From NCBI RefSeq assembly GCF_002257585.1, contig NZ_CP022743.1, positions 3,906,001 to 3,970,000 on the forward strand: 64,000 nt of DNA, given 5' to 3'. The position numbers were made by a program, and so were the translations under genes. The stretch's first letter is position 1. Each line of letters begins with the position of its first letter. Below the pieces are notes generated by a model, which was not told the origin of the DNA, ran no database searches, and saw nothing but the letters and a program-made list of their open reading frames with translations. Positions 8,733-17,647 of the stretch are shown piece after piece. The DNA comes from Mucilaginibacter xinganensis (GTDB lineage Bacteria > Bacteroidota > Bacteroidia > Sphingobacteriales > Sphingobacteriaceae).

Positions 8733-8924
8733 TTACATCAATTCCTGGTCCTTTTTTTCGTGGTAGGTTTTATAAGCGAGGTAATAAAAGAAAATAGAGA
8801 TAATAATGTTAAGCACCAATCGTGGATAATTTAACACGGGGTAGGTAGTTACCGCCTGGTAAATAGTTAAAGCTAAGGCAAGCGTGGCGGCTATTAAATA
8901 AAGGACAAGATATTTAGGATTCAT
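8733..8924 (-). CDS. Small two-helix membrane protein
   Basis: A 63-residue protein with two predicted membrane segments (about residues 7-25 and 33-52) and a charged C-terminal tail. The N-terminal NPKY and the C-terminal YYLAYKTY recur in the neighbouring gene at 9084-9302, so the two are related. Function unknown. It ends 3 bases from the convergent GH95 stop. Confidence 0.65.
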   Translation of the reverse strand: MNPKYLVLYLIAATLALALTIYQAVTTYPVLNYPRLVLNIIISIFFYYLAYKTYHEKKDQELM

Positions 8925-9000
8925 ACTATTTAGTTTTTACTTACAACCCAGCCCTTTATTGATTTGTTTTTAAAAAGCAGCCTTTCTTAAAGCAAATTTT

Positions 9001-9048
9001 TAAAAAAAAAGCTTTAAACCGGGCACATTTTATAGCCGGTTTAAAGCT
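9001..9048 (-). terminator. Terminator downstream of the second small membrane gene
   Basis: On the minus strand AGCTTTAAACCGG pairs perfectly with CCGGTTTAAAGCT (9036-9048 with 9010-9022, 13-nt loop), and an uninterrupted T run follows at 9002-9009. It ends transcription of the 9084-9302 gene and separates it from its relative. Confidence 0.85.
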
Positions 9049-9083
9049 GCCGAATTCAAATATAGTTATTAAAACAAATACTA

Positions 9084-9302
9084 TTAGTACGATTTAATTT
9101 TACGACCGCTATTGGCAGCTGCGTACTCTTCAACAGGGTAAGTTTTATAAGCCAGATAAAAGAAAACCATATCCGGGAATGCTATTAATAACACCCTGAG
9201 CGGATTAATATCCGGAAACGCGATAAGTACGTCATACGCCAGGAAAATAAATCCGGCGAAGGCTATCATCAGGTACAATGAACGGTATTTTGGATTACTC
9301 AT
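9084..9302 (-). CDS. Small two-helix membrane protein, relative of the 8733-8924 gene
   Basis: A 72-residue protein with two hydrophobic segments (about residues 8-26 and 36-54). It shares the NPKY..LYL start and the FFYLAYKTY ending of its neighbour, plus a short basic tail. Function unknown. It has its own terminator, so the two are independent units despite the tandem arrangement. Confidence 0.65.
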   Translation of the reverse strand: MSNPKYRSLYLMIAFAGFIFLAYDVLIAFPDINPLRVLLIAFPDMVFFYLAYKTYPVEEYAAANSGRKIKSY

Positions 9303-9395
9303 AATGCTGAACCGAAACGTCTTAAAGAATCGATTATAACTATTACGTTAATCACCTAAGAAAAGTTCCGTCGCTGTACAATTAAGTTTTTCCGT

Positions 9396-11525
9396 TTATT
9401 TTTTCAATTCGTACTTAGCAGGTGCCACAGCTGTTTTTTTGAATATTGTGGCTCCTAAAGGCGGCACCGTTATCATAATGGAGTTATCCCTACCATGCCA
9501 GCTAACTGGCTCGGTAGCTAACGGATTAGTATTTTCGACACCGCTTCCCCAGAAAGCTTTCGCATCTGAATTAAAGATTTCACTCCATTTACCTTTAGAC
9601 GGCATGCCAATCCTGTATCCATGGTGGGTTATCGGGGTCATATTGAGCACGACAACAAGGTCATTTTCGGCATCGTGCCCTTTACGGTTATAGATCAGGA
9701 TAGAATCGTTTGAGTTACCGCCGTCAACCCATTCAAAGCTACTCCATTCAAAACCTTTTTCATATAATGCAGGCTCATCCCTGTATAAATGATTTAACGC
9801 TTTAACAGTGGCCTTTATCCCCTGATGATTTGGATATTCAAGTAAATACCAGTCCAGCGAATTTTGGTAGTTCCACTCCGTTCCCTGCCCAAACTCAGCC
9901 CCCATAAACAGCAGCTTGGTACCGGGATGGGTAAACATATAGCTATAAAGCAAGCGCAGGTTGGCAAATTGCTGCCACTCATCGCCTGGCATTTTGCGCA
10001 ACATTGATCCTTTACCATATACTACCTCATCATGCGAGAAAGGGAGCATAAAGTTTTCGGTAAACGCATAGATCAGGCTAAAGGTTATCTGATTGTGATG
10101 ATATTTACGATATAAGGGATCAGTTGAAAAATACTTGATCGAATCGTGCATCCAGCCCATCATCCATTTCATTCCGAAGCCCAGCCCGCCTGTATAAACA
10201 GGGCGGCTTACCCCTGTAAACGAAGTTGACTCTTCGGCAATGGTTTGTGTATCCGGAAACATGCTGTAAACAGCCTCGTTAAATTCTTTCAAAAACGAGA
10301 TCGCTTCCAGGTTCTCATTACCTCCGTAGATATTTGTTTCCCACTCACCATGGTTACGCGAATAATCAAGGTATAGCATGGACGCGACTGCGTCAACACG
10401 CAAGCCGTCGGCATGATACCTATCTAACCAAAAAATAGCGTTACTTATCAAAAACGCACGAACTTCGTTACGTCCGTAATTAAAAATATATGACTTCCAG
10501 TCGGGATGGAAGCCTTTGCGTACATCAGCGTGTTCATACAGATGTGTTCCGTCAAAATTATAAAGCGCATGGATATCGCCGGGAAAATGCGAAGGTACCC
10601 AGTCCAGTATCACCCCTATCCCCGCCTTGTGTAATTGCTCAATAAGGTACATCAATTGCTGTGGGGTGCCATAGCGTGATGAAGCAGCAAAAAAACCGGT
10701 GATCTGGTAACCCCAGCTTGGATAATAGGGATGCTCCATAATCGGCATAAACTCTACATGTGTAAAGCCCATTTCCGTTATATACGGCACCAATTTATCA
10801 GCCAGCTGATCGTATGTTAAAAATTCATCCGGGCTTTCATGATTCCTGGCCCAGGAGCCGATATGCATCTCGTAAACTGAATAGGGCCTGTTAAGTCCGT
10901 TGTGACCTTCACGGCCAGCCATCCATTCAACATCTTTCCATTCATAATAAGTATCGGCAACAATGGATGCTGTTTTGGGGGCAACTTCCCAGCGTAATGC
11001 AAAAGGATCACTTTTTTCAAGGTCTTCGCCGGTTGATGATCTGATGTAATATTTATAGGTTTCGCCTACGCCAACATTTGGGATAAATCCTTCCCAAATT
11101 CCTGATCCATCCCATCGTACAAACAAGGGGTGCGACTCGCGATTCCAGCCGTTAAAATTTGCTATAAGGCTAACATGCTGCGCATTAGGCGCCCAAACGG
11201 CAAAATAAGTTCCAATTACACCTTCAAATTCAACTACGTGTGAACCAAACTTTTCGTATAGCTTGTAGTGCTTACCCGATTTAAATAATGCAATATCAAA
11301 ATCAGTAAAACGACTGTAGGGCTCAACCGCATTTAAAATTGCTTTAGCTTCTACCTCTTTTTTTGCCACGGCTTTTGGCCCGGCTGCTGCTACTTTTTTA
11401 CCTGCAATTTTAGCGTTAGCAACTGTTTCTTTCGGAACATCTGCCTTTGGCTTAACTGTTTTTTTTGCTGCCGCAGACTTAGCCGCAGGCTGTGCAGGTT
11501 CCGTTTGATCGTGTTTTTTTGCCAT
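9396..11525 (-). CDS. glgB: 1,4-alpha-glucan branching enzyme with basic N-terminal tail
   Basis: Makes alpha-1,6 branches in glycogen in the cytoplasm. I choose the ATG at 11525 (709 residues); an upstream TTG would add 24 residues with no family support. The first ~65 residues are a low-complexity Lys/Ala/Pro tail resembling histone H1-like tails. Then come a CBM48 module (GTYFAVWAPNA, NFNGW) and a GH13 barrel with DWVPSHFPGD, the nucleophile Asp in GLRVDAVASM, the acid Glu in AEEST and FSHDEVVYG. A C-terminal beta domain completes the usual order. It is the last gene of the minus-strand maltodextrin/glycogen cluster. Confidence 0.94.
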   Translation of the reverse strand: MAKKHDQTEPAQPAAKSAAAKKTVKPKADVPKETVANAKIAGKKVAAAGPKAVAKKEVEAKAILNAVEPYSRFTDFDIALFKSGKHYKLYEKFGSHVVEFEGVIGTYFAVWAPNAQHVSLIANFNGWNRESHPLFVRWDGSGIWEGFIPNVGVGETYKYYIRSSTGEDLEKSDPFALRWEVAPKTASIVADTYYEWKDVEWMAGREGHNGLNRPYSVYEMHIGSWARNHESPDEFLTYDQLADKLVPYITEMGFTHVEFMPIMEHPYYPSWGYQITGFFAASSRYGTPQQLMYLIEQLHKAGIGVILDWVPSHFPGDIHALYNFDGTHLYEHADVRKGFHPDWKSYIFNYGRNEVRAFLISNAIFWLDRYHADGLRVDAVASMLYLDYSRNHGEWETNIYGGNENLEAISFLKEFNEAVYSMFPDTQTIAEESTSFTGVSRPVYTGGLGFGMKWMMGWMHDSIKYFSTDPLYRKYHHNQITFSLIYAFTENFMLPFSHDEVVYGKGSMLRKMPGDEWQQFANLRLLYSYMFTHPGTKLLFMGAEFGQGTEWNYQNSLDWYLLEYPNHQGIKATVKALNHLYRDEPALYEKGFEWSSFEWVDGGNSNDSILIYNRKGHDAENDLVVVLNMTPITHHGYRIGMPSKGKWSEIFNSDAKAFWGSGVENTNPLATEPVSWHGRDNSIMITVPPLGATIFKKTAVAPAKYELKK

Positions 11526-11624
11526 AGTATAGAGCAGCCGTAACGGCTGTGAGATGTCAAGTAAGCGTGTATAATTGGTTATAAACAAATATAGCAATAA
11601 GAGGTTGAGGATTTCTTTTTATAA

Positions 11625-11669
11625 AATGATAAACTTACAAAGTTTTAAATACTTTGTAAGTTTATCATT
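11625..11669 (-). terminator. 19-bp perfect hairpin between GH31 and glgB
   Basis: Arms 11625-11643 and 11651-11669 are perfect reverse complements (core AAACTTACAAAGT / ACTTTGTAAGTTT) around a 7-nt loop. The U-tract on the minus strand is poor. It may be a terminator for GH31 or a REP-like intergenic palindrome. Confidence 0.65.
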
Positions 11670-11703
11670 ATTTCGCATTCAACTAATCGCTCATCACCCG
11701 TCT

Positions 11704-14160
11704 CTATTTAACTATCTCAATCTGCTTAAAGTTTTTGGTAAATTTAAATTCAACGCATTTATTTTCGTCAATGCTGTATGGAACATCTTTGCCGTCGGCC
11801 AATATTTTAGTTGGCGCAAATGGTAATCCTATAATATTAAAATGATAGCTTTCATAGCGTGGGGTATAAAGCCCTTCCATCGTTTGCTGAACCGTTAAAA
11901 CAGTACTTTTACCGCTAACTACAAACTTTTTCTCCAGGTAAATATCCTGCTCATAAGCAAATGTTTCGCCGTAATCTTCAAACAAAAATGAGTTCACCTC
12001 GTAATTGCTATAGTATATATTAAGCTTAACTTCTTCTATTTCCTTTTCGCCCACATATTGCATTACAGGGTATTCTGGAATAACAGATCCTGCTTTAACA
12101 AAAACAGGAATAGTTTCCAATGGCGTAGGCACGGTCACTTCCTGCCCTCCGTCAACCATCTCATAAGTCCAGAAATTGAACCATTTGCCTTTTGGCAGAT
12201 ATACCTTACGACTTTGCTGACCCGGCTCCAAAACAGGACAGATCAGGATTTTATCCCCGTAAGTAAATTCATCCTGTCGGAAATGATTGCTGATCTCATC
12301 CTGCTCCTGCATCACTACCGACCTTAAGATAGGGAAACCATAGCGATGATGTTCCCAAAAAGTAGAGTATAAATAAGGTAACATGCGATAACGCAGCTCA
12401 ATAAATTTACGGTTAATATTAGTAAAGGGCGCGCCAAAGCTCCATGGCTCCCGCTCCTTGGTATCGCCGGCAGAATGCGCCCGCATAAAGGGTGAAAAAG
12501 TACCCATCTGAATCCATCGGGTAAACAGTTCGCCGTCGGGCTCACCGCTAAAACCGCCTATATCTGTTCCGCAAAACGAGATACCTGATGTTGATAAGCG
12601 CTGCATCTGGATGTTACCCAGCTTCAAATGCTCCCATGATGCTACGTTGTCACCCGTCCACACGGAAGAGTACCGTTGCACGCCTGAATAACCTGCCCTT
12701 GTTATGGTAAAGGGGCGCTTGTTCTTCATCAGCTTACGCAAACCTTCATAAGTTGCGCGTACCATCTGCATGCCGTAAACATTGTGTGCTTTGCGATGCG
12801 ATCCGCGGAAACCATCATACTGATGACGGACATCATCAGGAAAAGTACCTGCACCAAAAACGGCAGGTTCATTCATGTCGTTCCACACCCCGGCTACGCC
12901 TAATTGTACAAGTTCATCAAATAAACCTCCCCACCATTCCCTCACCTCGGGATTGGTGTAATCAGGAAACTGGCATCTACCCGGCCAAACATGCCCCTCC
13001 ATAAAGTAATCATCGCAACGGCGACAGAAATACTTTTTCTCCTTCCCCTCCTTAAATACCGCATAATTATCATCCACACGAATCCCCGGATCAATAATAA
13101 CCACCGTTTTAAAGCCATCTGCCGCTAACTCTTTGATCATTTTTTTAGGATCAGGGAAATATTTGCGGTTCCAGGTAAAACAACGGTACCCATCCATATA
13201 ATCAATATCGAGGTAGATCCCGTCGCAGGGGATTTTGTTTTCGCGGAAGCCATTGGCTATTTTCCTCACTTTTGCTTCGGGGTAATAGCTCCACCTGCAC
13301 TGGTGATAGCCCAGCGCCCAAAGCGGCGGCATAGGGTGCGTACCTGTTAGTAAATGATAGCTTTTTACCACATCCATCATATGCGGACCGTGGATATAAT
13401 AATATTGCAGTTCGCCGCCATCAGCCCAAAAACTTGTTTTGGTGGTGTCCTCGGCACCAAAATCAAAATGTGCCTTAAAAGTATTATCGAAGAATATACC
13501 ATGCGCTATTCCCTCATTTAAGCTAATATAGAAAGGAATGCTGCGATACAGCGGATCCTGGTTCCAGGCAAATGAGTAGGCGTCCGTGTTCCAGTTTTTC
13601 AATCGTTTACCGCGCAAATTAAGCTCGGTAGGTTTATCGCCAAGCCCGAAAAAGCTTTCTTCCTTATGGCAGGTTTTAGTACAGTAAACGTAGTAGCCGC
13701 CAAACTTAACGTTCTCTTCCCAATGCATAGGCACAGCGTCGGTACTTGTAATGTGGTTTTGGCTATCGGAAAAGGATATAAAAAAATCATCCTTACGGAT
13801 ATGGCAGTTTACTACATTTGTTGAAACGCGAAACTCGCTTTCATCTTCATGCAAGGCAAAAACTATAGCCTTTTGCTCTAGTTTAGGTACGGCGTATGAA
13901 AATTCCTCTAAAAAAACGCCGTGGGGTGCCAATCTCACCCTTATAATCTCATCCGTAACTACAGTAACCTCAACTTTTGCATCACCATCTGTAAAATAAA
14001 ACTTATTCTCCAGCTGATCAGCCCTGTTGGGTACGCCAAGGTATTTTTTGATGATCGGTTTTATCCCATCAGCGGGATTATTAAGGTGATGAAACTCTTC
14101 TTCCTCTTCTTCAATTAATCTATTAGCCAGCAGTTCCTGATTTACTATATTCTCTTCCAT
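11704..14160 (-). CDS. Glycoside hydrolase family 31 alpha-glucosidase
   Basis: An 818-residue retaining alpha-glucosidase without a signal peptide, so probably cytoplasmic, releasing glucose from maltose, isomaltose or short maltodextrins. It has an N-terminal beta-sandwich, then a barrel with DIDYMDG, the nucleophile block WNDMNEP (Asp428) and the acid/base segment HSAGDTKEREP (Asp566), and C-terminal beta domains. The length and order match bacterial GH31 glucosidases, which vary widely in linkage preference, so specificity is inferred from the cluster. A long hairpin follows the stop. Confidence 0.92.
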   Translation of the reverse strand: MEENIVNQELLANRLIEEEEEEFHHLNNPADGIKPIIKKYLGVPNRADQLENKFYFTDGDAKVEVTVVTDEIIRVRLAPHGVFLEEFSYAVPKLEQKAIVFALHEDESEFRVSTNVVNCHIRKDDFFISFSDSQNHITSTDAVPMHWEENVKFGGYYVYCTKTCHKEESFFGLGDKPTELNLRGKRLKNWNTDAYSFAWNQDPLYRSIPFYISLNEGIAHGIFFDNTFKAHFDFGAEDTTKTSFWADGGELQYYYIHGPHMMDVVKSYHLLTGTHPMPPLWALGYHQCRWSYYPEAKVRKIANGFRENKIPCDGIYLDIDYMDGYRCFTWNRKYFPDPKKMIKELAADGFKTVVIIDPGIRVDDNYAVFKEGKEKKYFCRRCDDYFMEGHVWPGRCQFPDYTNPEVREWWGGLFDELVQLGVAGVWNDMNEPAVFGAGTFPDDVRHQYDGFRGSHRKAHNVYGMQMVRATYEGLRKLMKNKRPFTITRAGYSGVQRYSSVWTGDNVASWEHLKLGNIQMQRLSTSGISFCGTDIGGFSGEPDGELFTRWIQMGTFSPFMRAHSAGDTKEREPWSFGAPFTNINRKFIELRYRMLPYLYSTFWEHHRYGFPILRSVVMQEQDEISNHFRQDEFTYGDKILICPVLEPGQQSRKVYLPKGKWFNFWTYEMVDGGQEVTVPTPLETIPVFVKAGSVIPEYPVMQYVGEKEIEEVKLNIYYSNYEVNSFLFEDYGETFAYEQDIYLEKKFVVSGKSTVLTVQQTMEGLYTPRYESYHFNIIGLPFAPTKILADGKDVPYSIDENKCVEFKFTKNFKQIEIVK

Positions 14161-14324
14161 TAAAAAATTTTAGTCTCTATCCCTCAAATATGTACAATGT
14201 GTATCTTATACGCAAGATACAATAATACGTTTTTAAATAAAACCTTTTTTTGGTGTTAGGCCAGGTGTTTAGTTAAATACGAAGTATGCTTGCGGTTTTA
14301 CAAAAATCAGATTATAGCATTATT

Positions 14325-15692
14325 TCAGGCGGTTTCTATTATTTGGATCTCTTTACCGTCCTCAACTCTTAAAACAGATAAAGCCGCCAAAAACATAAAT
14401 ACACCCGCCACTACCAATGCGTAAATAGCATGTCCGTTATAAAAATACTTTACAATAGGGCCTCCTATAATGCCATTAACAATTTGCGGAAAGGTTATAA
14501 AAAAATTAAAGATGCCCATATAAACGCCAATCTTTTTTGCCGGGATGGTGCTTGAAAGTATGGCATAAGGCATAGCCAGGATACTGCCCCAGGCTAAACC
14601 TATTCCAACCATAGGTAATATAAGCAAATAATCGTTTTGGATAAAAAAGATAGAGATCAATCCCAGGCCACCCATTGTAAGCGAGAAAGCATGTGTTTTT
14701 TTACGGCTGCTGTACCTTACTATTTTGGGGAGCAGCAACGCATAAATTGCCGAAACTGCGTTATAGATCCCGAACAACACTCCTACCCAGTTACCCGCAT
14801 TGTTATAAGTTACAGACGACGTATCATTTGCCGGGATATGATAAACATGGTCTGCAATGGCAGGGGTGGTAAATACCCACATAGAAAATAGCGCGAACCA
14901 CGAAAAGAACTGCACTAAGCCTAACTGTTTCATCGCCTTTGGCATATTGGCAAGGTCCGAAATAATCTCTGCTATCCCGCTTTTCTTTTCTTTGCCTTTT
15001 GGTTCCGCTTCATGGAATTTGGCATATTCTTCCGGCGGATATTCTTTTGTTTTAAAAACTGTCCATAAAATACTGGCTATTAACACAATGCCACCGGCGT
15101 AAAACGAAAATAGCAGGTTATTGGGCACATGGCCGGGTGCAGCCGTTTTGGCAATCCCCAGCCAGTTGGCAAATACATAAGGCAACCACGAACCAATTAC
15201 CGCGCCTACCCCTATCAGGCAGGTCTGCATCGAAAAACCAGCATCATGCTGGCTATCCGGCAGATTATCGGCAACCAGCGCCCTGAAAGGTTCCATCGCT
15301 ACGTTAAAGGATGCGTCCATGATCATCAGCATACCCGCACCAACTACTATAGGTGGAATAATAGCGGCCAGCATAGATGAGTTAGGCATAAAAAATAAGG
15401 CCAGGCCTGATAATATGGCGCCGGTTAAAAAATATGGCCTGCGGCGGCCAAGGCTGTTCCAGGTCCGGTCGCTGTAGTGCCCGATAATAGGCTGAACGAT
15501 CATCCCTGTTATCGGTGCTGCCAGCCAGAACCACGACAAATGTTCCACATCGGCACCAAATGTTTGCAGGATGCGGCTGGCATTTCCGGTTTGCAGAGCG
15601 AAGCCAAACTGAATCCCCAGGAAGCCAAAACTCATGTGAAAGATCTGCCAAAAACTCATTTTGGGCTTTTGCAAAATGCCGTGTGTTGCCAT
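14325..15692 (-). CDS. MFS sugar transporter of the SLC45/GPH-like type, probable maltose or sucrose importer
   Basis: A 455-residue inner-membrane protein with about 12 hydrophobic segments. Near its N-terminus PIIGHYSDRTWNSLGRRRPY is the characteristic loop of the disaccharide-importing MFS branch common in Bacteroidota starch and maltose clusters. Its place between GH13/GH65 and GH31 makes maltose or short maltodextrins the likely cargo. Such import would deliver maltose to the phosphorylase at 17648-19957. Proton coupling is expected from the family but cannot be read from the sequence. Confidence 0.87.
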   Translation of the reverse strand: MATHGILQKPKMSFWQIFHMSFGFLGIQFGFALQTGNASRILQTFGADVEHLSWFWLAAPITGMIVQPIIGHYSDRTWNSLGRRRPYFLTGAILSGLALFFMPNSSMLAAIIPPIVVGAGMLMIMDASFNVAMEPFRALVADNLPDSQHDAGFSMQTCLIGVGAVIGSWLPYVFANWLGIAKTAAPGHVPNNLLFSFYAGGIVLIASILWTVFKTKEYPPEEYAKFHEAEPKGKEKKSGIAEIISDLANMPKAMKQLGLVQFFSWFALFSMWVFTTPAIADHVYHIPANDTSSVTYNNAGNWVGVLFGIYNAVSAIYALLLPKIVRYSSRKKTHAFSLTMGGLGLISIFFIQNDYLLILPMVGIGLAWGSILAMPYAILSSTIPAKKIGVYMGIFNFFITFPQIVNGIIGGPIVKYFYNGHAIYALVVAGVFMFLAALSVLRVEDGKEIQIIETA

Positions 15693-15776
15693 AATTATTT
15701 AGTTATAATTGGTCATTAAGTCATTAGTGACACGATTAAGGCATTGCCCGAATTTTCAGGATTCAGTTACAATTTC

Positions 15777-15811
15777 CAAATCCCTTAAATCGATCAAATC
15801 CCTAAATCCCG
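15777..15811. repeat. Short direct intergenic repeat
   Basis: CAAATCCCTTAAATC at 15777-15791 is followed by CAAATCCCTAAATCC at 15795-15809, a degenerate 18-base-period direct repeat downstream of the GH13 stop (gene on the minus strand ends at 15813). Function unknown. Confidence 0.4.
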
Positions 15812-15812
15812 G

Positions 15813-17636
15813 TTAGAATTCCAGCAACATTCCGCTAGATGCCGGTAATGTTAGCTCAATTCCATTATTTATATTAGTTGTATTGTAATTGGTTCCGCTT
15901 AACAAATCCTTAAACTCTTTGGCACCGCTCAAATTCAATTGCTTAAGCAAATCATCGGGCAGTTTAACGGTCAGGGTTTGTTCGTTCCGGTTAAAATTGG
16001 TTATTACTAATATACGTTGTTTGCCTGTGTAACGAAGGAAAATATACAGCCGCGTATTAAAGCCCGGCTGACGCTCATTATTTACCATCAGCTCATAAAA
16101 GTTCCCGGTTCTTAACGCGTCGTTACTATGCACAGCGTTTAAAAGGCGACCGTAAAAATCGCGGAGTTTTTTTTGATCCGCAGATAACTGCCCACCATCA
16201 AATTTTGCATTGTTAAGCCATTTTTGATGTTCGGGTACTCCCCAATAGTCAAATATACTGCTCCGGCCATCATTCCCGCTAAAGCCCTCGGCGCCTTTGG
16301 CCGGTTCACCTACCTCCTGGCCAAAATATACCATCACGGGGCCCGTTGATAATGTTGCAGAAACAATCATACCCGGTACCGCAAGCCACGGGTTGCCTGC
16401 AAAATCAGCAGAGGCTATGCGCTGCTCGTCATGGTTTTCCATAAAGCGGAGCATATGCTGGTCTATCCCATTGCTATCGTTATGCCAAACATGGTTAATA
16501 TCCCATGTTGTTGCATTTGCTTCGTTACGCGTTAACCTTTTTATCGCATCGTAAAGGCCAACTTTATCATACAGGTAATCGAATTTGCCTGTTTCAATAT
16601 ATTTTTTATAAAGTGAGCTGTTATAGGCTTCCCCGATAAAAACAAGGTCGGGGTATTTAGTTTTTAATTTAGGGATTACCCATCCCCAAAACTCAAATGG
16701 CACCATTTCCACCATATCGCATCTGAAAGCGTCCACACCTTTGGCAGCCCAAAAATCCAGGATATCATACATTTTATTCCATAGCGGTGGCGTTGGTGTA
16801 AAATGCTGTGCATGGTTGTTCTGATAATCCACTCCATAATTTAATTTCATGGTTTCAAACCAATCGTTGATTGAAGGCGATGCGCTGAAAACATCGTTAC
16901 CCGTTGCTTTTGCTGGATGCTCATCAAATTTACCATCCTTTAGCGGGCTTTTAAATTCATCGCCACCGGGATTATATCCTGAGGGTACCACAAAGCGCTG
17001 CGCAGGAATATAATAGAAATCATTTTTAGCGCTGAATGCCTGCGTGGTATCATCATCCTGGCCAAAATCCCTAACGCCGGCTGGTTTTACATCTGATGAA
17101 TAAGTACGGGCCACATGGTTTGGTACGCAATCCATAATAACCTTAAGGCCATTTACATGTGTCCGTTTAATCAAAGCTTCGTATTCAGCCATCCGATTTT
17201 TTACATCAACCGCCAGGTCGGGATCAACATCGTAATAATCTTTTATAGCGTAAGGAGATCCTGCACGCCCCTTTACAATATCAGGATCATCAGCTTTAAT
17301 TCCAAAAGCGGAATAATCCGTCATGGTGGCATGCTCAATTACGCCGGTAAACCAAACATGGCTAAAGCCCATGCTTTTGATGGCCTGTAAAGCTTTGTCG
17401 CTGATGTCGTTAAACTTGCCGGAACCATTTTCTTCAATAGTGCCGTATTGCTTGTTAACCGTTTTAGTATTCCCGAATAAACGGGGTACTAACTGGTATA
17501 TAATTAATTTATGATCAGTTGATGGTTGTTCCATTTTTCTTTTTTTTGCCGGATGGGCTGATTGCGAAAATGTAAGGCAGGGCATAAGCATTGCCCAAAC
17601 TAACATTACAAATTTTCCTGTCTTATCACTCAGCAT
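15813..17636 (-). CDS. Secreted alpha-amylase family (GH13) enzyme
   Basis: A 607-residue GH13 enzyme with an N-terminal signal (basic stretch, hydrophobic core, cleavage near TFSQ), so periplasmic or surface-located. Catalytic elements in order are DCVPNH, the nucleophile Asp in DAFRCDMVEM, the acid Glu in FIGEAYN and the stabilising Asp in FMENHDEQRIAS. A beta domain closes the C-terminus. It probably cuts starch or maltodextrin to maltose-sized products. It starts 11 bases after the GH65 stop, so the two are co-transcribed. The exact linkage preference is not determinable. Confidence 0.9.
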   Translation of the reverse strand: MLSDKTGKFVMLVWAMLMPCLTFSQSAHPAKKRKMEQPSTDHKLIIYQLVPRLFGNTKTVNKQYGTIEENGSGKFNDISDKALQAIKSMGFSHVWFTGVIEHATMTDYSAFGIKADDPDIVKGRAGSPYAIKDYYDVDPDLAVDVKNRMAEYEALIKRTHVNGLKVIMDCVPNHVARTYSSDVKPAGVRDFGQDDDTTQAFSAKNDFYYIPAQRFVVPSGYNPGGDEFKSPLKDGKFDEHPAKATGNDVFSASPSINDWFETMKLNYGVDYQNNHAQHFTPTPPLWNKMYDILDFWAAKGVDAFRCDMVEMVPFEFWGWVIPKLKTKYPDLVFIGEAYNSSLYKKYIETGKFDYLYDKVGLYDAIKRLTRNEANATTWDINHVWHNDSNGIDQHMLRFMENHDEQRIASADFAGNPWLAVPGMIVSATLSTGPVMVYFGQEVGEPAKGAEGFSGNDGRSSIFDYWGVPEHQKWLNNAKFDGGQLSADQKKLRDFYGRLLNAVHSNDALRTGNFYELMVNNERQPGFNTRLYIFLRYTGKQRILVITNFNRNEQTLTVKLPDDLLKQLNLSGAKEFKDLLSGTNYNTTNINNGIELTLPASSGMLLEF

Positions 17637-17647
17637 TTCATTATCAT

